Below are positions 48,902 through 58,377 of a DNA stretch of 64,000 bases, one piece after another (within the stretch, counting starts at the first letter, position 1; the number at the start of each line of letters is the position of its first letter). The notes under the pieces were generated by a model. That model saw nothing but the letters and a program-made list of their open reading frames with translations, was not told where the DNA came from and searched no databases. Location: positions 496,001 to 560,000 of the forward strand of contig NZ_JACHJN010000005.1 in assembly GCF_014203665.1 (NCBI RefSeq), in the 5' to 3' direction. Source of the stretch: Saccharothrix tamanrassetensis (GTDB taxonomy: Bacteria > Actinomycetota > Actinomycetes > Mycobacteriales > Pseudonocardiaceae). The position numbers were made by a program, and so were the translations under genes.

Positions 48902-49672
48902 TCAGGCGTCACGGCGGTTGAACCGCGTCCAGGCAACGGCCAGGACGATCCCGACGAACGCCGCGAAGACACCGCCGGACACCCACCGGTCGAAGAACTG
49001 GCCGTAGACCACGCCACCGAGGTGGACCAGCTGCTGGCCCGCGGTGAACGGCAGGAACGCGACCACCGGCGCCAGCCAGTCGAGCATCGGGACGAAGGAC
49101 AGGCTGAAGATCAGCTGCTCGACGACCAGCGGCACCACCAGGATCACGACCAGCGCCGACGGCACACCGCGGAACAGCTGCCCCAAGGCCGCTCCCAGCA
49201 CCGTCCACAGCAGCACCAGGACGACATGACCGGGTAGCACCTCGTTGAGCGGCCAGTCGGTCAGGCCGGGCAGGTCACCCCAGACCAGGAGCGCCACCAC
49301 GACGTTGAGGAGCAGGGACACGAGTCCGACGACCAGCGCCGTGGCGGCCAGGACGACGAGCTTGGCGGTGAGCAACGTCGAACGTCGCGGCACGGTCGTC
49401 AACGTCGGCTGGATCGTGCCGTACCGGTACTCGTGACCGGTGGCGAAGATCCCGATGACAGCGAGGAAAACGGCGATCAACGGCACCGGCACGTTGGCGC
49501 CGCCCCCGGTCAGCACCACGCCGACGACCTCGTGGCCGCGCGGCTCGTCGTGGGTGGCGACGGCGACCGAGAGCGCCATGGCGAGGCCGAGGAGCAAAGC
49601 CGAGGCGATGAGCCACCAGGTGGAGGGGAGGGTGCGGATGCGCACCCATTCGAACCGCAGCGCGTCGTTCAC
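48902..49672 (-). CDS. ABC-2 type transporter permease
   Basis: A 256-residue membrane protein with six predicted helices, beginning FEWVRIRTLPSTWWLIASALLLG as in many actinomycete ABC-2 permeases. FATGHEYRYGTIQPTLTTVPRR is a common cytoplasmic loop motif of this branch (TSEYRHGTI-type). The GTG at 49672 overlaps the ATPase stop by four bases. With the ATPase it should form an exporter, maybe for a drug, lipid or peptide. The divergent two-component system is a common regulator in such modules. Confidence 0.9.
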   Translation of the reverse strand: MNDALRFEWVRIRTLPSTWWLIASALLLGLAMALSVAVATHDEPRGHEVVGVVLTGGGANVPVPLIAVFLAVIGIFATGHEYRYGTIQPTLTTVPRRSTLLTAKLVVLAATALVVGLVSLLLNVVVALLVWGDLPGLTDWPLNEVLPGHVVLVLLWTVLGAALGQLFRGVPSALVVILVVPLVVEQLIFSLSFVPMLDWLAPVVAFLPFTAGQQLVHLGGVVYGQFFDRWVSGGVFAAFVGIVLAVAWTRFNRRDA

Positions 49673-50574
49673 GCGACACCCCCGACGTACTCCTCGACCG
49701 CCTCGGTCGCGGTGATGAAAGCAGCCTCCAGCGACGCGGTCTCGGCAGTCAGCTCCCGCAGCATCACGTTGTGGCGGAAGGCGATCTCGCCGACCTCGTC
49801 AACGTCCACTCCGGACACGCGCAGCTCGCCGCCGAGGAGATCGACGGTGACACCGCCGAGGCCGCGCAGCGCGTCCGCGAGCCGGTCGGCGTGCGGGCTG
49901 CGGACCAGGACCGTCGACCGGGTGAACTCGCGGACGAAGCCGTCGACGTCCCCGTTGTAGATCATCGCACCGCGGCCGATGACCACGAGGTCGTCGGCCA
50001 TCAGCGACATCTCCGACAGCAGGTGGCTGGAGACGAAGATCGTGCGGCCCTCGGCGGCCAGCGACCTGAGCACGTCGCGCAGCCAGTGGATGCCGTGCGG
50101 GTCCAGGCCGTTGGCCGGTTCGTCGAGGATGAGCGTCGGCGGGTCGCCCAGCAGGGCTTGGGCCAGCCCGAGTCGCTGCGCCATGCCGAGCGAGAAACCG
50201 TCGGGCTTCTTGCGCTTCACCTCGGCCAGGCCGACGAGTTCGAGCACCTCGTCGGCCCGGGACGCCGGGATGCCGCTGCCCGCGGCGAGCATCCGCAGGT
50301 GGTCGCGCGCCGACCGGGTCGGGTGGAACGCCTTGGCTTCGAGCACCGCGCCGATCTCCCGCGCGGGGTGCCGGATGGCGCTGAAGCGGCGGCCGTCGAA
50401 CAGCGTCACGCCACCTCCGTGGTCGAGGTCGAGCATGAGCCGCATGGTGGTGGACTTGCCGGCCCCGTTCGGGCCGAGGAAGCCGGTCACCGTGCCGGGA
50501 CGGACTTCGAAGGACAGGTCGTCCACGGCGACCTTGTCGCCGTAGTGCTTGTGCAGTGCCTCAGCCGTGATCAC
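49669..50574 (-). CDS. ABC transporter ATP-binding protein (drug-export type)
   Basis: A 301-residue ATPase from the GTG at 50574. Walker A is GFLGPNGAGKST, the signature LGMAQRLGLA, Walker B LILDEPANGLDP and the switch His in FVSSHLLSEM. The C-terminal extension (about 220-301) is the kind found in DrrA/BcrA-type exporters. It is the first gene of a three-gene operon with the permease and the esterase. The start codon follows a TAGCGT -10 by seven bases with no ribosome binding site, suggesting a leaderless transcript. The exported substrate is unknown. Confidence 0.93.
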   Translation of the reverse strand: MITAEALHKHYGDKVAVDDLSFEVRPGTVTGFLGPNGAGKSTTMRLMLDLDHGGGVTLFDGRRFSAIRHPAREIGAVLEAKAFHPTRSARDHLRMLAAGSGIPASRADEVLELVGLAEVKRKKPDGFSLGMAQRLGLAQALLGDPPTLILDEPANGLDPHGIHWLRDVLRSLAAEGRTIFVSSHLLSEMSLMADDLVVIGRGAMIYNGDVDGFVREFTRSTVLVRSPHADRLADALRGLGGVTVDLLGGELRVSGVDVDEVGEIAFRHNVMLRELTAETASLEAAFITATEAVEEYVGGVA

Positions 50575-50590
50575 GGCGTCGACGCTAGGA
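50575..50590 (-). promoter_or_regulatory. Leaderless promoter with CGCTTTCCTAGC motif (second copy)
   Basis: On the minus strand CGCTTTCC is followed by TAGCGT (50587-50582), seven bases and the GTG at 50574. The core string and spacing are the same as at 10145-10166, and the CGCT...AGCG ends make a short inverted repeat. Confidence 0.55.
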
Positions 50591-50684
50591 AAGCGGACCG
50601 GGCCGGGGCATCGGTCTTCCGTCAGGCAGGCACCCTGACTTTCGTCGGGGGCACGACGACCGCGCCGGCTTGTACCGTGGGCCG

Positions 50685-52067
50685 GTGCGGAACCGGCGAG
50701 CAGACCTGATCTGGGCGCCCCTGCTGGTCCTGTCGGCCGGGTTGTCCCTGTCGCAAGTGCTGCTGTTCGACGGCGGCGGCTGGCTGTCGTTGCCGATGGT
50801 CGTGCTGGCCTATCCGGTGGGCCGGCGGATGGCGTCTCTCCCGCTCGCCCTCTGGGTGTTCACCGCCGTGGCGTCCGCCGGCCTCGTGCTGGCGTTCTGG
50901 CGCACGTCCGACCCGCTCGCGGACTGGCTCTCGGTGGTGTCCGTCGAGTTCGCCTTGTCGGTGCTGCCGTGGTGGGCCGGCCGCTACCGGCGCCTGCGCG
51001 CGGAACAGCGCGAGCGTGAGCGGGGCATCGTCGCCGAGCAGGCCCGGCTTCGCGAGCGGGCCCGGATCGCGCGGGACATGCACGATTCGCTCGGGCACGA
51101 GCTGGCGCTGATCGCGCTGCACGGCGGCGCGCTGGAGCTCGCGGCCGACCTCGCCGACGAACAGCGCCGGACCGCCGGCGAGCTGCGGGCGTGCGCCGTC
51201 CGGGCCACCCACCGGCTGCACGAGATCGTCCAGGTGCTCGGCAGCGCGGACGCGGCGGCCGACCGGCAACCGGCGGACGAGAGCATCGACGACCTGGTCC
51301 GGCGGGCCACCGCGGCCGGCCTGCGGGTGCGGCTCCGGCATGACGGCCCGGTCCCCGGGTGGTCGCCGATGGTGAGCCAGGCGGCCCACCGCGTCGTCCA
51401 GGAGTCGCTGACCAACGCCGCCAGGCACGCGCCGGGCGCGTCGGTGACGGTCACGCTCGCCCGGCAGGACGACGGCACCCGGGTCGAGGTCGCGAACGAC
51501 CCGGCGGAGCGACCGGGTGGCGGCGCGGGAAGCGGGCAAGGGCTGATCGGGCTGGACGAGCGGGTCCGGCTGGCCGGCGGCCGGCTGGTCGCCGGCGCAC
51601 GGCCGGACGGCGGCTGGGCGGTGACTGCGGTGCTGCCCGACGGCGGACTCGCCGGTACGCCGCCGCGGCGGAGCGAGGCCGGCCCGCCCGCCTTCGAACT
51701 CGGGGTCAGCAGGCGGCAGACCCGGCGCCGGCTGCTCCAGACCGCCGCACTGCCGCTCGGCGGCGGGCTCGCGCTGCTCGCGGTGCTCCCCGTCATGCAG
51801 GCGCTCACCGTCGCCCGGACCGGGCTCGCGGACGAGCGCTACGAGACGCTGCGGCCCGGTCAACCACGCTCGGACGTCGAGTGGCTGCTGCCACCGCACG
51901 ACATCGGCCGGGCGCCGGAGGTGATCGACATGCCGCCGCTGCCGGCCGGCGCGAGCTGCGTCTACTACCAGGTGGGCGACGACCTGCTGGACGTCGGCTC
52001 GGACGTGTACCAGCTCTGCTTCGTCGACGACGTGCTGGTCTCGAAGGACCGGCTGGAGAGGGCGTAG
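50685..52067 (+). CDS. Two-component sensor histidine kinase (HisKA_3 type)
   Basis: A protein of about 460 residues from the GTG at 50685; a TTG at 50670 is possible. Three to four N-terminal helices (about 8-100) lead to an Arg/Glu coiled linker and the ARDMHDSLGHELALIALHGG box with the phospho-accepting His. The ATPase domain has VVQESLTNAARHAPGA and GQGLIGLDERV. Uncommonly, an extra C-terminal extension (about 340-460) follows the ATPase: a second membrane helix (LPLGGGLALLAVLPVMQAL) and an extracytoplasmic Cys-containing tail (ASCVYYQVGDDLLD). This tail resembles a small sensor domain. TACCGT at 50673-50678 could be a -10 for a leaderless GTG. The regulator follows with a one-base overlap. 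Confidence 0.88.
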   Translation: MRNRRADLIWAPLLVLSAGLSLSQVLLFDGGGWLSLPMVVLAYPVGRRMASLPLALWVFTAVASAGLVLAFWRTSDPLADWLSVVSVEFALSVLPWWAGRYRRLRAEQRERERGIVAEQARLRERARIARDMHDSLGHELALIALHGGALELAADLADEQRRTAGELRACAVRATHRLHEIVQVLGSADAAADRQPADESIDDLVRRATAAGLRVRLRHDGPVPGWSPMVSQAAHRVVQESLTNAARHAPGASVTVTLARQDDGTRVEVANDPAERPGGGAGSGQGLIGLDERVRLAGGRLVAGARPDGGWAVTAVLPDGGLAGTPPRRSEAGPPAFELGVSRRQTRRRLLQTAALPLGGGLALLAVLPVMQALTVARTGLADERYETLRPGQPRSDVEWLLPPHDIGRAPEVIDMPPLPAGASCVYYQVGDDLLDVGSDVYQLCFVDDVLVSKDRLERA

Positions 52068-52711
52068 TGATCCAGGTACTGGTGGCCGACGACGAAGCCA
52101 TGGTCCGCGCCGGCGTCCGGGCGATCTTGGCCACCGACGGCGGCGTCGAGGTCGTCGCCGAGGCCGCCGACGGCCACCAGGCCGTAGAACTGGTGCGGGT
52201 GCACCGCCCGCACGTGGCGCTGCTGGACATCCGGATGCCCGGGCTCGACGGCCTCGCCGCGGCGGACGAGATCGCAGTGGTGGCACCGGCGACGCGCGTC
52301 ATCATGCTCACCACGTTCGGCCAGGACGACTACATCGCACGCGCTCTGGGCGGCGGCGCGGCCGGGTTCCTGCTCAAGGCGTCCGACCCGCGTGAGGTGA
52401 TCAGCGCCGTGCACGCCGTCGCAGGCGGCGCGGCGTTCCTGTCACCGACCGTCGCCCACCGCGTCATCCGCAGGTACCGCGACGTGGGTGTCTCGGCAAC
52501 GCAAGCACGGCAGCGGGTGGACACGCTGACCGAACGTGAACGCGACGTCCTGGCACTGCTCGGTGCCGGGCACTCCAACGCCGAGATCGCCCACACGCTC
52601 TACATCGTCGAGGGGACGGTGAAGGCCCACGTCAGCTCCATCCTGGACAAGCTCGGCGCACGCAACCGGGTCCAGGCCGCGGTCCTCGCCTACGAGGCAG
52701 GGCTGACCTGA
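52067..52711 (+). CDS. LuxR/NarL-family response regulator
   Basis: A 214-residue regulator from the GTG at 52067, whose first G is the last base of the kinase's TAG. The receiver has the DDE acidic pocket (8-10), Asp54 in LLDIRMPGLDG, Thr in IMLTTFGQDD and Lys in FLLKASDP. The LuxR helix-turn-helix is LTERERDVLALLGAGHSNAEIAHTL through TVKAHVSSILDKLG. It is cognate to the overlapping kinase and probably controls the divergent ABC transporter operon. Sequence is close in type to the regulator at 5245. Confidence 0.94.
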   Translation: MIQVLVADDEAMVRAGVRAILATDGGVEVVAEAADGHQAVELVRVHRPHVALLDIRMPGLDGLAAADEIAVVAPATRVIMLTTFGQDDYIARALGGGAAGFLLKASDPREVISAVHAVAGGAAFLSPTVAHRVIRRYRDVGVSATQARQRVDTLTERERDVLALLGAGHSNAEIAHTLYIVEGTVKAHVSSILDKLGARNRVQAAVLAYEAGLT

Positions 52712-52767
52712 CCAGCTCTACAAAGGACTGTCGACGCACCGCAGCCCCACACTCCGACTTGCCGGTG

Positions 52768-52790
52768 CGGCTGCCCGTCCGCCGCAGCCG
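52768..52790. terminator. Weak hairpin, possible terminator
   Basis: CGGCTGC (52768-52774) pairs with GCAGCCG (52784-52790) across nine bases between the regulator and the convergent small gene. The stem is short, so a regulatory or chance origin is possible. Confidence 0.35.
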
Positions 52791-52832
52791 GCTGCTGCCG
52801 GAGCAAGTTCGCGGTCGGTGTCGGCACTTCGT

Positions 52833-53360
52833 TCAGTCCGGGCGCCGGCACGGCGGGGCCAGGGCGCGCAGGTGCCCGAGCAGTCGCCGAGCGCCGGCCG
52901 GGGCACGCAGCACGGAGTCCCGAGGTTCCGTGCCGCACCGGCTTTCCACCAGGACTTCCCCGGCGAACTGCACCCGCAGGCCGGGCAGGGTGAGCACGAC
53001 CGGCCCGTGCCCGGAGGCGGCCACCAGCGCGCACCACACGGCCAGCCCGTCAGGTTCGCGGTCTTCCGGCAATCGTGCGCAGGTGCTGGGATCGTCTCCG
53101 GCGGCGGGCACCAGGGGACCGAACCGGGCGCTGAGCCACCGGGCAGCCGGCGTCAGGGAGCGCTCGTAGTGCCAACCAGCCGGGGTGCGCGGGGACAGTC
53201 CTCCGCCGTGCCAGGGCACGACCCGGACGCGGTGCGGCGCCGTGCCGGCCAGTTCCAGCGCGGTGTTCAGGGCACGGGCTCGCCGCCACGCGGCGCCCGG
53301 ACCGAGCGGGGAGATCCGCTCGGTCCACAGCGCCGTCGGGGTGCCACAGGCTCCGCACAC
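52833..53360 (-). CDS. Uncharacterised actinomycete protein with N-terminal Cys-x2-Cys
   Basis: A protein of 175 residues from the GTG at 53360, which lies just three bases after the SDR stop. It begins MCGACGTPTALWTERISPLGPG, a Cys-x2-Cys start that resembles half of a zinc knuckle in short actinomycete proteins annotated only as hypothetical. The rest is Arg/Ala/Pro-rich with scattered Trp and no membrane segment. The tight spacing after the SDR and high GC third positions support a real gene, last in the six-gene minus-strand operon. It has no assigned function; a metal-binding accessory to the dehydrogenases is speculation. Confidence 0.55.
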   Translation of the reverse strand: MCGACGTPTALWTERISPLGPGAAWRRARALNTALELAGTAPHRVRVVPWHGGGLSPRTPAGWHYERSLTPAARWLSARFGPLVPAAGDDPSTCARLPEDREPDGLAVWCALVAASGHGPVVLTLPGLRVQFAGEVLVESRCGTEPRDSVLRAPAGARRLLGHLRALAPPCRRPD

Positions 53361-53363
53361 CGC

Positions 53364-54122
53364 TCAGGCCATCACGTCGCCGCTGTTGGGGCCGAGCGTC
53401 TGCCCGGTGTACAGGTTCCCGCCGGGGTCCGAGGCGAGGAGGACGGCCGTGGGCGCGACCTCCTCGGCCAGCCCGAACCTGCCCAGTGGCAGCTCGGCCT
53501 CCTTCTCCCGCCGCCACCGCGCGCTCAGCCCGTCGATCAGCGGGGTGCTGATCGGCCCCGGCGCGATCGCGTTCACCAGCACGCCCTTGGCCGAGACCTC
53601 CCTGGCCAGTGCCTTGGTGAAGCCGATGACCCCGGCCTTGGCCGCGCAGTAGTGGGTCAGCCCCGCGCCGCCCTTCTGCCCGAGCTGCGAGGCGACGTTG
53701 ACGACACGGCCGCCACCCGCCGCGAGCATCCGCGGCACCACTGCCCGGCAGACCAGGAACACGCTGGTCAGGTCGACGTCGATCATCCGCTGCCAGGTGT
53801 CGAGGCTCATCTCCACCAGCGGCGTCTCGTCGAGTATCCCGGCGCAGTTCACCAGCACGTCGATCCGGCCGTGCGACTCGACCACCGCCTCCACGGTGGC
53901 CGTGACCGCCTCCGGGTCGGTCAGGTCGACCACGTGCCGGGTGTGCTCCTCGGCGCCAGGCAGCGCAGCCAGGGTCCGGGCGAGCCCCGGCTCGTCCCGG
54001 TCGGCCAGCGCGACCACCGCGCCCTCGCGGGCGTAGGCCACCGCGATCGCCGCGCCGATCCCACTGGCGGCGCCGGTGATCAGGCACCGGCGCCCGGCCA
54101 GCGCTCCTGGGGTGTCGTTCAT
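53364..54122 (-). CDS. Short-chain dehydrogenase/reductase
   Basis: A 252-residue classical SDR, start at the ATG 54122 with AGGAGG nine bases upstream. LITGAASGIGAAIA is the cofactor loop, VNCAGI replaces the usual NNAG, Ser is in VVNVASQLGQKGG, and Tyr-x3-Lys in HYCAAKAGVIGF. The C-terminal end reads YTGQTLGPNSGDVMA, where GPNSG replaces the common VDGG; this ending is known in a 3-oxoacyl-ACP reductase-like group. It should be an NAD(P)-linked alcohol/ketone enzyme in the catabolic operon. An upstream ATG at 54140 is a weak alternative. Confidence 0.9.
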   Translation of the reverse strand: MNDTPGALAGRRCLITGAASGIGAAIAVAYAREGAVVALADRDEPGLARTLAALPGAEEHTRHVVDLTDPEAVTATVEAVVESHGRIDVLVNCAGILDETPLVEMSLDTWQRMIDVDLTSVFLVCRAVVPRMLAAGGGRVVNVASQLGQKGGAGLTHYCAAKAGVIGFTKALAREVSAKGVLVNAIAPGPISTPLIDGLSARWRREKEAELPLGRFGLAEEVAPTAVLLASDPGGNLYTGQTLGPNSGDVMA

Positions 54123-54218
54123 CCCGTCAGTCCTCCTCATGCCTTTTCTTCCGCGGTTGCGAGCGCGCTGTGGTCGGCTTGCCGGCCGCGGCTCGACACA
54201 GGGCTGCTCATGCCCCGC

Positions 54219-55031
54219 TCAGTCCGGGAACCGCACGGTGAGCCCACCGTCCACGACGAGCTGCTGTCCGGTGACGTAGGCGGCATCGTCGGAGGTGAGG
54301 AAACGGATCACCCTGGCGACTTCGTCGGCACGGCCGACGCGCCCCGCGGGGATGCCCGCCCCCGCGGCGCGCAGCCCTTCCGGGCCGAGCGAGTTCCGCG
54401 CGTCCAGCGACTGCGGCGTCTCGATCAGGCCCGGGATCACCGCGTTCACCCGGATACCGCGCGGAGCCAGCTCCACGCCGAGTGAGCGCACCAACCCGAG
54501 CACCCCGGCCTTCGCGGCCGCGTAGTGGGCATGGCCGTCCCAGCCGTAGACGCCACCCGCGATCGAGGACACCGCGACCATCGCCCCGCCGGAGGCCATC
54601 CGGGTGCGGGCCGCGCGCAGCAGCCGGAGCACGCCGGTCAGGTCGACGTCGAGCATCGCGTGCCAGTCCTCGTCGGACAGGTCCGCCAGGTCGGCCTGGC
54701 GCAGGATGCCCGCGTTGGCCACGGCGATGTCCAGCCGGCCGAACTCGCGCACTGCGGTCTCGGCGAGTTCCTCGACCGCCGCGCGGTCACGCACGTCCGC
54801 GGGCACCGCCAGCACCCTGCCGCCCTGCTCCCGGACGGCGCCCACCGCCGCCTCGGGGTCGTGCGGGTCGCCCGGGTGGTAGCCCAGCACGGTGGCGACG
54901 CCGGCACGGGCGTATGCCTGCGCGAGTGCCAGCCCGATGCCGCTGACACCGCCGCTGATGACGGCGACCTTCCCCGGCAGCCCGTCGTCGCGCGGCATGG
55001 TCTCGCGCGGCATGGTTTCGTCGGTGGACAA
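54219..55031 (-). CDS. Short-chain dehydrogenase/reductase
   Basis: A 270-residue SDR. The start is probably the TTG at 55031, since AGGGAG lies seven bases upstream; internal ATGs at 55013 and 54998 are alternatives, in a short duplicated MPRETMPRDD stretch. Cofactor loop VISGGVSGIG, structural VANAGI, Ser in VAVSSIAGGVYG, Tyr-x3-Lys in HYAAAKAGVLG and the C-terminal VVDGGLTVRF are all normal. It is the second dehydrogenase of the operon and may act in sequence with the one at 53364. Its spacing after the MFS gene is 11 bases, its gap before the next gene 96. Confidence 0.88.
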   Translation of the reverse strand: MSTDETMPRETMPRDDGLPGKVAVISGGVSGIGLALAQAYARAGVATVLGYHPGDPHDPEAAVGAVREQGGRVLAVPADVRDRAAVEELAETAVREFGRLDIAVANAGILRQADLADLSDEDWHAMLDVDLTGVLRLLRAARTRMASGGAMVAVSSIAGGVYGWDGHAHYAAAKAGVLGLVRSLGVELAPRGIRVNAVIPGLIETPQSLDARNSLGPEGLRAAGAGIPAGRVGRADEVARVIRFLTSDDAAYVTGQQLVVDGGLTVRFPD

Positions 55032-55042
55032 GAGCTTTCTCC

Positions 55043-56404
55043 CTACACGGTGGTTCGGGCGGACGGGGTGGGGCCGGCCGAGGGGTTCCCGGCCGGTGAC
55101 TCCGTGCCGGACTGGCTGACCCGGCGGGTGCCGGACATCGCGAGCGCCGAGCCGGCCAGGCCGAGCGAACCCGCGCACAGGGCGGCCACCGTCATCGACA
55201 CCCCGGCACCGACCAGCAGCGAGAGCACGGCGGAGCCGAGGATGGCGCCGATCGGGCCCATGGTGTGCGCGGTGTTCGGTCCGATCCCGCGCAGGTGGGC
55301 GGGGAAGGACTCGCCCATGTAGAACAGCAGCGCCGCGTACGGGCCGGTGAGGAAGAACAGTCCCAGCGCGTACATGCCGATGACGAACGGGGCGTCGGCC
55401 GGGCCGAGCAACATCGTGGTCATCGCCACGCTGCCGATCGACCAGCCGATGATGATGGTGCGGCGACGGCCGATCCGGTCGCCGAGGTAGCCGTGGAAGA
55501 GGTAGCCGCCGAAACCCGCGGCGTTGGCCAGGATCAGCACCAGCAACGCGCTGTCGAAGCTCACCCCCTTGGCCTCCACCAGCACCGTGGTGCCGAGCAC
55601 GGAGAACACCTGGATCGCCATCCAGTTCAGCAGCCAGGCCGCGGAAAGGCTGATGGTGTGCCGCCGCAGGCCGGGGGCGAACAGCTCGCGCAGGCTGCCG
55701 CCGCGCTCGTCCTCGACGCCGGCCGCCGCGGCGACCTCGGCGGCTTCCTCGTCGCGCCCGGCCGCTCGCAGCCGACGCAGGTGCCGCAGGTTGACGAACA
55801 CCGGGGACTCCGGCAGCCGCCAGGCCAGCAGCACGATCACCAACGCCGGGAAGGTGGCGAACAGGAAGACCCCGCGCCAGCCGATGCCGGGCAACAGCAG
55901 TGCGGTGAGCAGTGCTCCGAGCAGCGCGCCGACCGGCCAACCGCTCTGCACGAAGCTGTACATGAAGCCACGCTTGCCGTGGCGGCCGTACACCTCGTTG
56001 AGGTAGACGCTGTTGACCACCTCCTCGGAGTAGCCGAGGCCGGAGAACGAGCGCACCAGCACGATCGAGAGCTTGCCGCCGGCCAGCGAGCTGAGTCCGG
56101 AGGTCAGCGCGGCCCCGGCGGTGGTGATCATCAGCGCCGGCCTGCGGCCGAAGCGGTCCAGCATCGGGCCGACGGTGAGGGAGACCACGAAGGTCCCGGC
56201 GGTCACCCAGGTCGCGACCACGGTGCTCTCCGTGGCGCTCCAGCCGAAGTCGGCCGCGATCTGCGGCAGCAGGGTGCCGAAGAGGGTGTGGTCGAACACG
56301 CTGAAGACCCAGGCGAGGAAGCAGACGAGGGATACGCGGCGCACCATGCGCGGGGCGAGCGGAGCGCCGCCCGGCGGGAGGACGGCGCGGGATTTCTCGG
56401 ACAT
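55043..56404 (-). CDS. MFS transporter
   Basis: A 453-residue major facilitator protein with 12 helices. The inter-helix 2-3 motif is GPMLDRFGRRPALM, and the second-half equivalent GYLGDRIGRRRTII. SFSGLGYSEEVVNSVYLNEVYGRHGKRG resembles the sugar/aromatic-acid/H+ symporter branch (MhpT/PcaK or SV2-like). It sits in the catabolic operon between the CE4 enzyme and the SDRs and is probably the uptake system for its substrate. Direction and substrate are inferred from context. Confidence 0.92.
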   Translation of the reverse strand: MSEKSRAVLPPGGAPLAPRMVRRVSLVCFLAWVFSVFDHTLFGTLLPQIAADFGWSATESTVVATWVTAGTFVVSLTVGPMLDRFGRRPALMITTAGAALTSGLSSLAGGKLSIVLVRSFSGLGYSEEVVNSVYLNEVYGRHGKRGFMYSFVQSGWPVGALLGALLTALLLPGIGWRGVFLFATFPALVIVLLAWRLPESPVFVNLRHLRRLRAAGRDEEAAEVAAAAGVEDERGGSLRELFAPGLRRHTISLSAAWLLNWMAIQVFSVLGTTVLVEAKGVSFDSALLVLILANAAGFGGYLFHGYLGDRIGRRRTIIIGWSIGSVAMTTMLLGPADAPFVIGMYALGLFFLTGPYAALLFYMGESFPAHLRGIGPNTAHTMGPIGAILGSAVLSLLVGAGVSMTVAALCAGSLGLAGSALAMSGTRRVSQSGTESPAGNPSAGPTPSARTTV

Positions 56405-56444
56405 GGAGGAACTTTCGGAGTGGCTCGGGAAGGGGGAGACCGGG

Positions 56445-57323
56445 TCAACGGCGGGGGTGCCGGGCGGCGAAGTCGTCGGCGATCTCGTCGAACCGGACCC
56501 AGCGGACGCCCTGGTGACCGGAGATGTAGTCGATCAGTCGTTCGTGCATCAGCAGGTTCTGCGGCCTGCCGGAGACGTCGGGGTGCACCGTCATGGTGAA
56601 CACGGCGTACTCGGACTCCCGGTAGACCCAGTCGAACTGGTCCCGCCACATCTGCTCCAGCTCGCGCGGGCTGACGAAGCCGTGGCTGTTCGGGCTGGCC
56701 TTGACGAACATCATCGGCGGCAGGTCGTCGAGGTACCAGGAGGCGGGGATCTCGATCAGGTCGGTCTCCGCACCCCGTTGCAGCGGCTTCATCCACGTCT
56801 GCGCGGGGCGGTCGTAGTCGATCTTCGTCCAGGTGTCGCCGACGCGCACGTAGTACGGCTCGAAGTCGCGGTGCATCAGGGAGTGGTCGTACTTGATCCC
56901 GCGCTCCAGCAACAGCTCGTTGGTGACCGGGGAGAACTCCCACCACGGCGCCACGTAACCGGTGGGGCGGCGACCGGTGCGGGACTGGATCAGCTCGATG
57001 CAGTGGTCCAGGATCGCGGACTCCTGCTCCCGGCTCATCGCGATGGGGTTCTCGTGGCTGTAGCCGTGCACGCCGATTTCGTGCCCGGCCTCGACACAGG
57101 CGTCGAACTGCTCGGGGAAGGTCTCGATCGAGTGGCCGGGCCAGAACCAGGTGCTCGGGATTTTCTTGCGGCGGAACAGCTCCAGCATGCGCGGCACGCC
57201 GACCTCCCCGGCGAAGAGGCCGCGGGAGATGTCGCACGGCGAGTCCTCGCCGCCGTAGGAACCGAGCCAGCCACCGACCGCGTCGACGTCGACGCCGTAG
57301 GCCACCAGTATTTCCTTGGTCAT
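56445..57323 (-). CDS. CE4-fold polysaccharide deacetylase family protein, HpPgdA/cyclic-imidase-like
   Basis: A 292-residue protein from the ATG at 57323, overlapping the asparaginase stop by four bases. The metal residues are Asp12/Asp14 in [11 protein letters not shown], and His86 and His90 in VHGYSHEN. The pattern [34 protein letters not shown] and late [11 protein letters not shown] is the HpPgdA-like subfamily of CE4. This subfamily also contains cyclic imide hydrolases that open the succinimide- or hydantoin-like ring. No signal peptide is present, so an intracellular imide hydrolase is a better guess than a peptidoglycan deacetylase. The next enzyme, an asparaginase, could act on the half-amide product. 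Both readings are inference. Confidence 0.85.
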   Translation of the reverse strand: MTKEILVAYGVDVDAVGGWLGSYGGEDSPCDISRGLFAGEVGVPRMLELFRRKKIPSTWFWPGHSIETFPEQFDACVEAGHEIGVHGYSHENPIAMSREQESAILDHCIELIQSRTGRRPTGYVAPWWEFSPVTNELLLERGIKYDHSLMHRDFEPYYVRVGDTWTKIDYDRPAQTWMKPLQRGAETDLIEIPASWYLDDLPPMMFVKASPNSHGFVSPRELEQMWRDQFDWVYRESEYAVFTMTVHPDVSGRPQNLLMHERLIDYISGHQGVRWVRFDEIADDFAARHPRR

Positions 57324-58363
57324 CGTGTTGGGTCCTTCCTGGGTGGTGATGTGGGATCCGGACTCGAGACGGTCCCGGTTTCGCGGAGCCAGTCCAGGCA
57401 GCGGTCGCGGACCGCGTCGAGGTCGCCCGGGGTGGTCCCGGCGAGCACGCAGGCCAGCAGCAGCCGGGCCTGCCACGGCGAGAGGTCACCGGCGAAGACG
57501 GCGCCGGCGGCGGCGAGGTCGGCGCCGCCCCCGGCGTAGAGGCCGACCACCGGCCCCTCGCCCACCCGGCTGGTGACCACCACCGGGACGCCGTCGGAGA
57601 GCAGGCGCAGGCAGGCCCGGGTGGCTTCCGGCGTGGTGTTGCCGGAGCCGAACGCGGCGACGACCACTCCGCGCACGCCCCGGGACCGGGCGTCGGTGAA
57701 AGCCGCGGCGTCCGCGCCGAGGTACTGGCCGACGATCTCCACGCGGGGCAGGTCGCGCACCCCTGGCGCCAGCAGCGGCGGCGCGGGCCGGACGGTGGCG
57801 AGGGCCCGGACCCCGGCCTCGTCCACCTGCCCCACCGGGCCGCGGCCGGGGGCGGCGAAGGCGCGCAGGGCGAGGGTGTGCGTCTTGCGCGCCCCGACCA
57901 CCGGCAGGATCTGGTCGGCGAAGGCCAGGGTCACCCCGGTACCGCGCGACTGCGGGGACGCCGCCCAGCGCAGGGCGGCCGCGAGGTTGCGCGGACCGTC
58001 CGGGGCGGGGTCGTCGAAGGGCCGCTGCGCACCGGTGAACACCACCGGCACCGGCGAGGAGTGCGTCAACGAGACCAGGAAGGCGCTCTCCTCCAGGGTG
58101 TCGGTGCCGTGGGCGACCACCACCCCCTCGGCCACCGCGACGGCGGACGCGATCCGCCCGGCGAGGTCGAGCACGTCGGTGGGCCGGGCCGCGAAGCTGG
58201 CCCTCCCGGCCACGTCGTGCGGCTCGACGCGCACCCCGGGCCGGGGCCAGACCGCGTCGGCGGCCCGCAGCAGTTCCGCCGCGCCCACCTGGACGGCGCG
58301 GCCTTCGCCGGTCGCCCGGGTGGCGATGGTTCCGCCGGTGCCCAGCAGGACGAGATGCGCCAC
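57320..58363 (-). CDS. Type-I/II asparaginase-family amidohydrolase
   Basis: A 347-residue protein from the GTG at 58363 (GGAGG four bases upstream). The active site of L-asparaginase is present: Thr12 in [10 protein letters not shown], Thr87-Asp88 in [13 protein letters not shown], and Lys160 in GARKTHTL. There is no signal peptide, so it is cytoplasmic. The family hydrolyses side-chain amides of Asn, Gln or related acids. Being first in a CE4/MFS/SDR operon, it may hydrolyse a half-amide from imide breakdown. A perfect palindrome (58378-58391) covers the region 15 bases upstream of its start, so it is probably repressed by the divergent LacI protein. Confidence 0.9.
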   Translation of the reverse strand: MAHLVLLGTGGTIATRATGEGRAVQVGAAELLRAADAVWPRPGVRVEPHDVAGRASFAARPTDVLDLAGRIASAVAVAEGVVVAHGTDTLEESAFLVSLTHSSPVPVVFTGAQRPFDDPAPDGPRNLAAALRWAASPQSRGTGVTLAFADQILPVVGARKTHTLALRAFAAPGRGPVGQVDEAGVRALATVRPAPPLLAPGVRDLPRVEIVGQYLGADAAAFTDARSRGVRGVVVAAFGSGNTTPEATRACLRLLSDGVPVVVTSRVGEGPVVGLYAGGGADLAAAGAVFAGDLSPWQARLLLACVLAGTTPGDLDAVRDRCLDWLRETGTVSSPDPTSPPRKDPTR

Positions 58364-58377
58364 AAGTCCTCCGCTAA

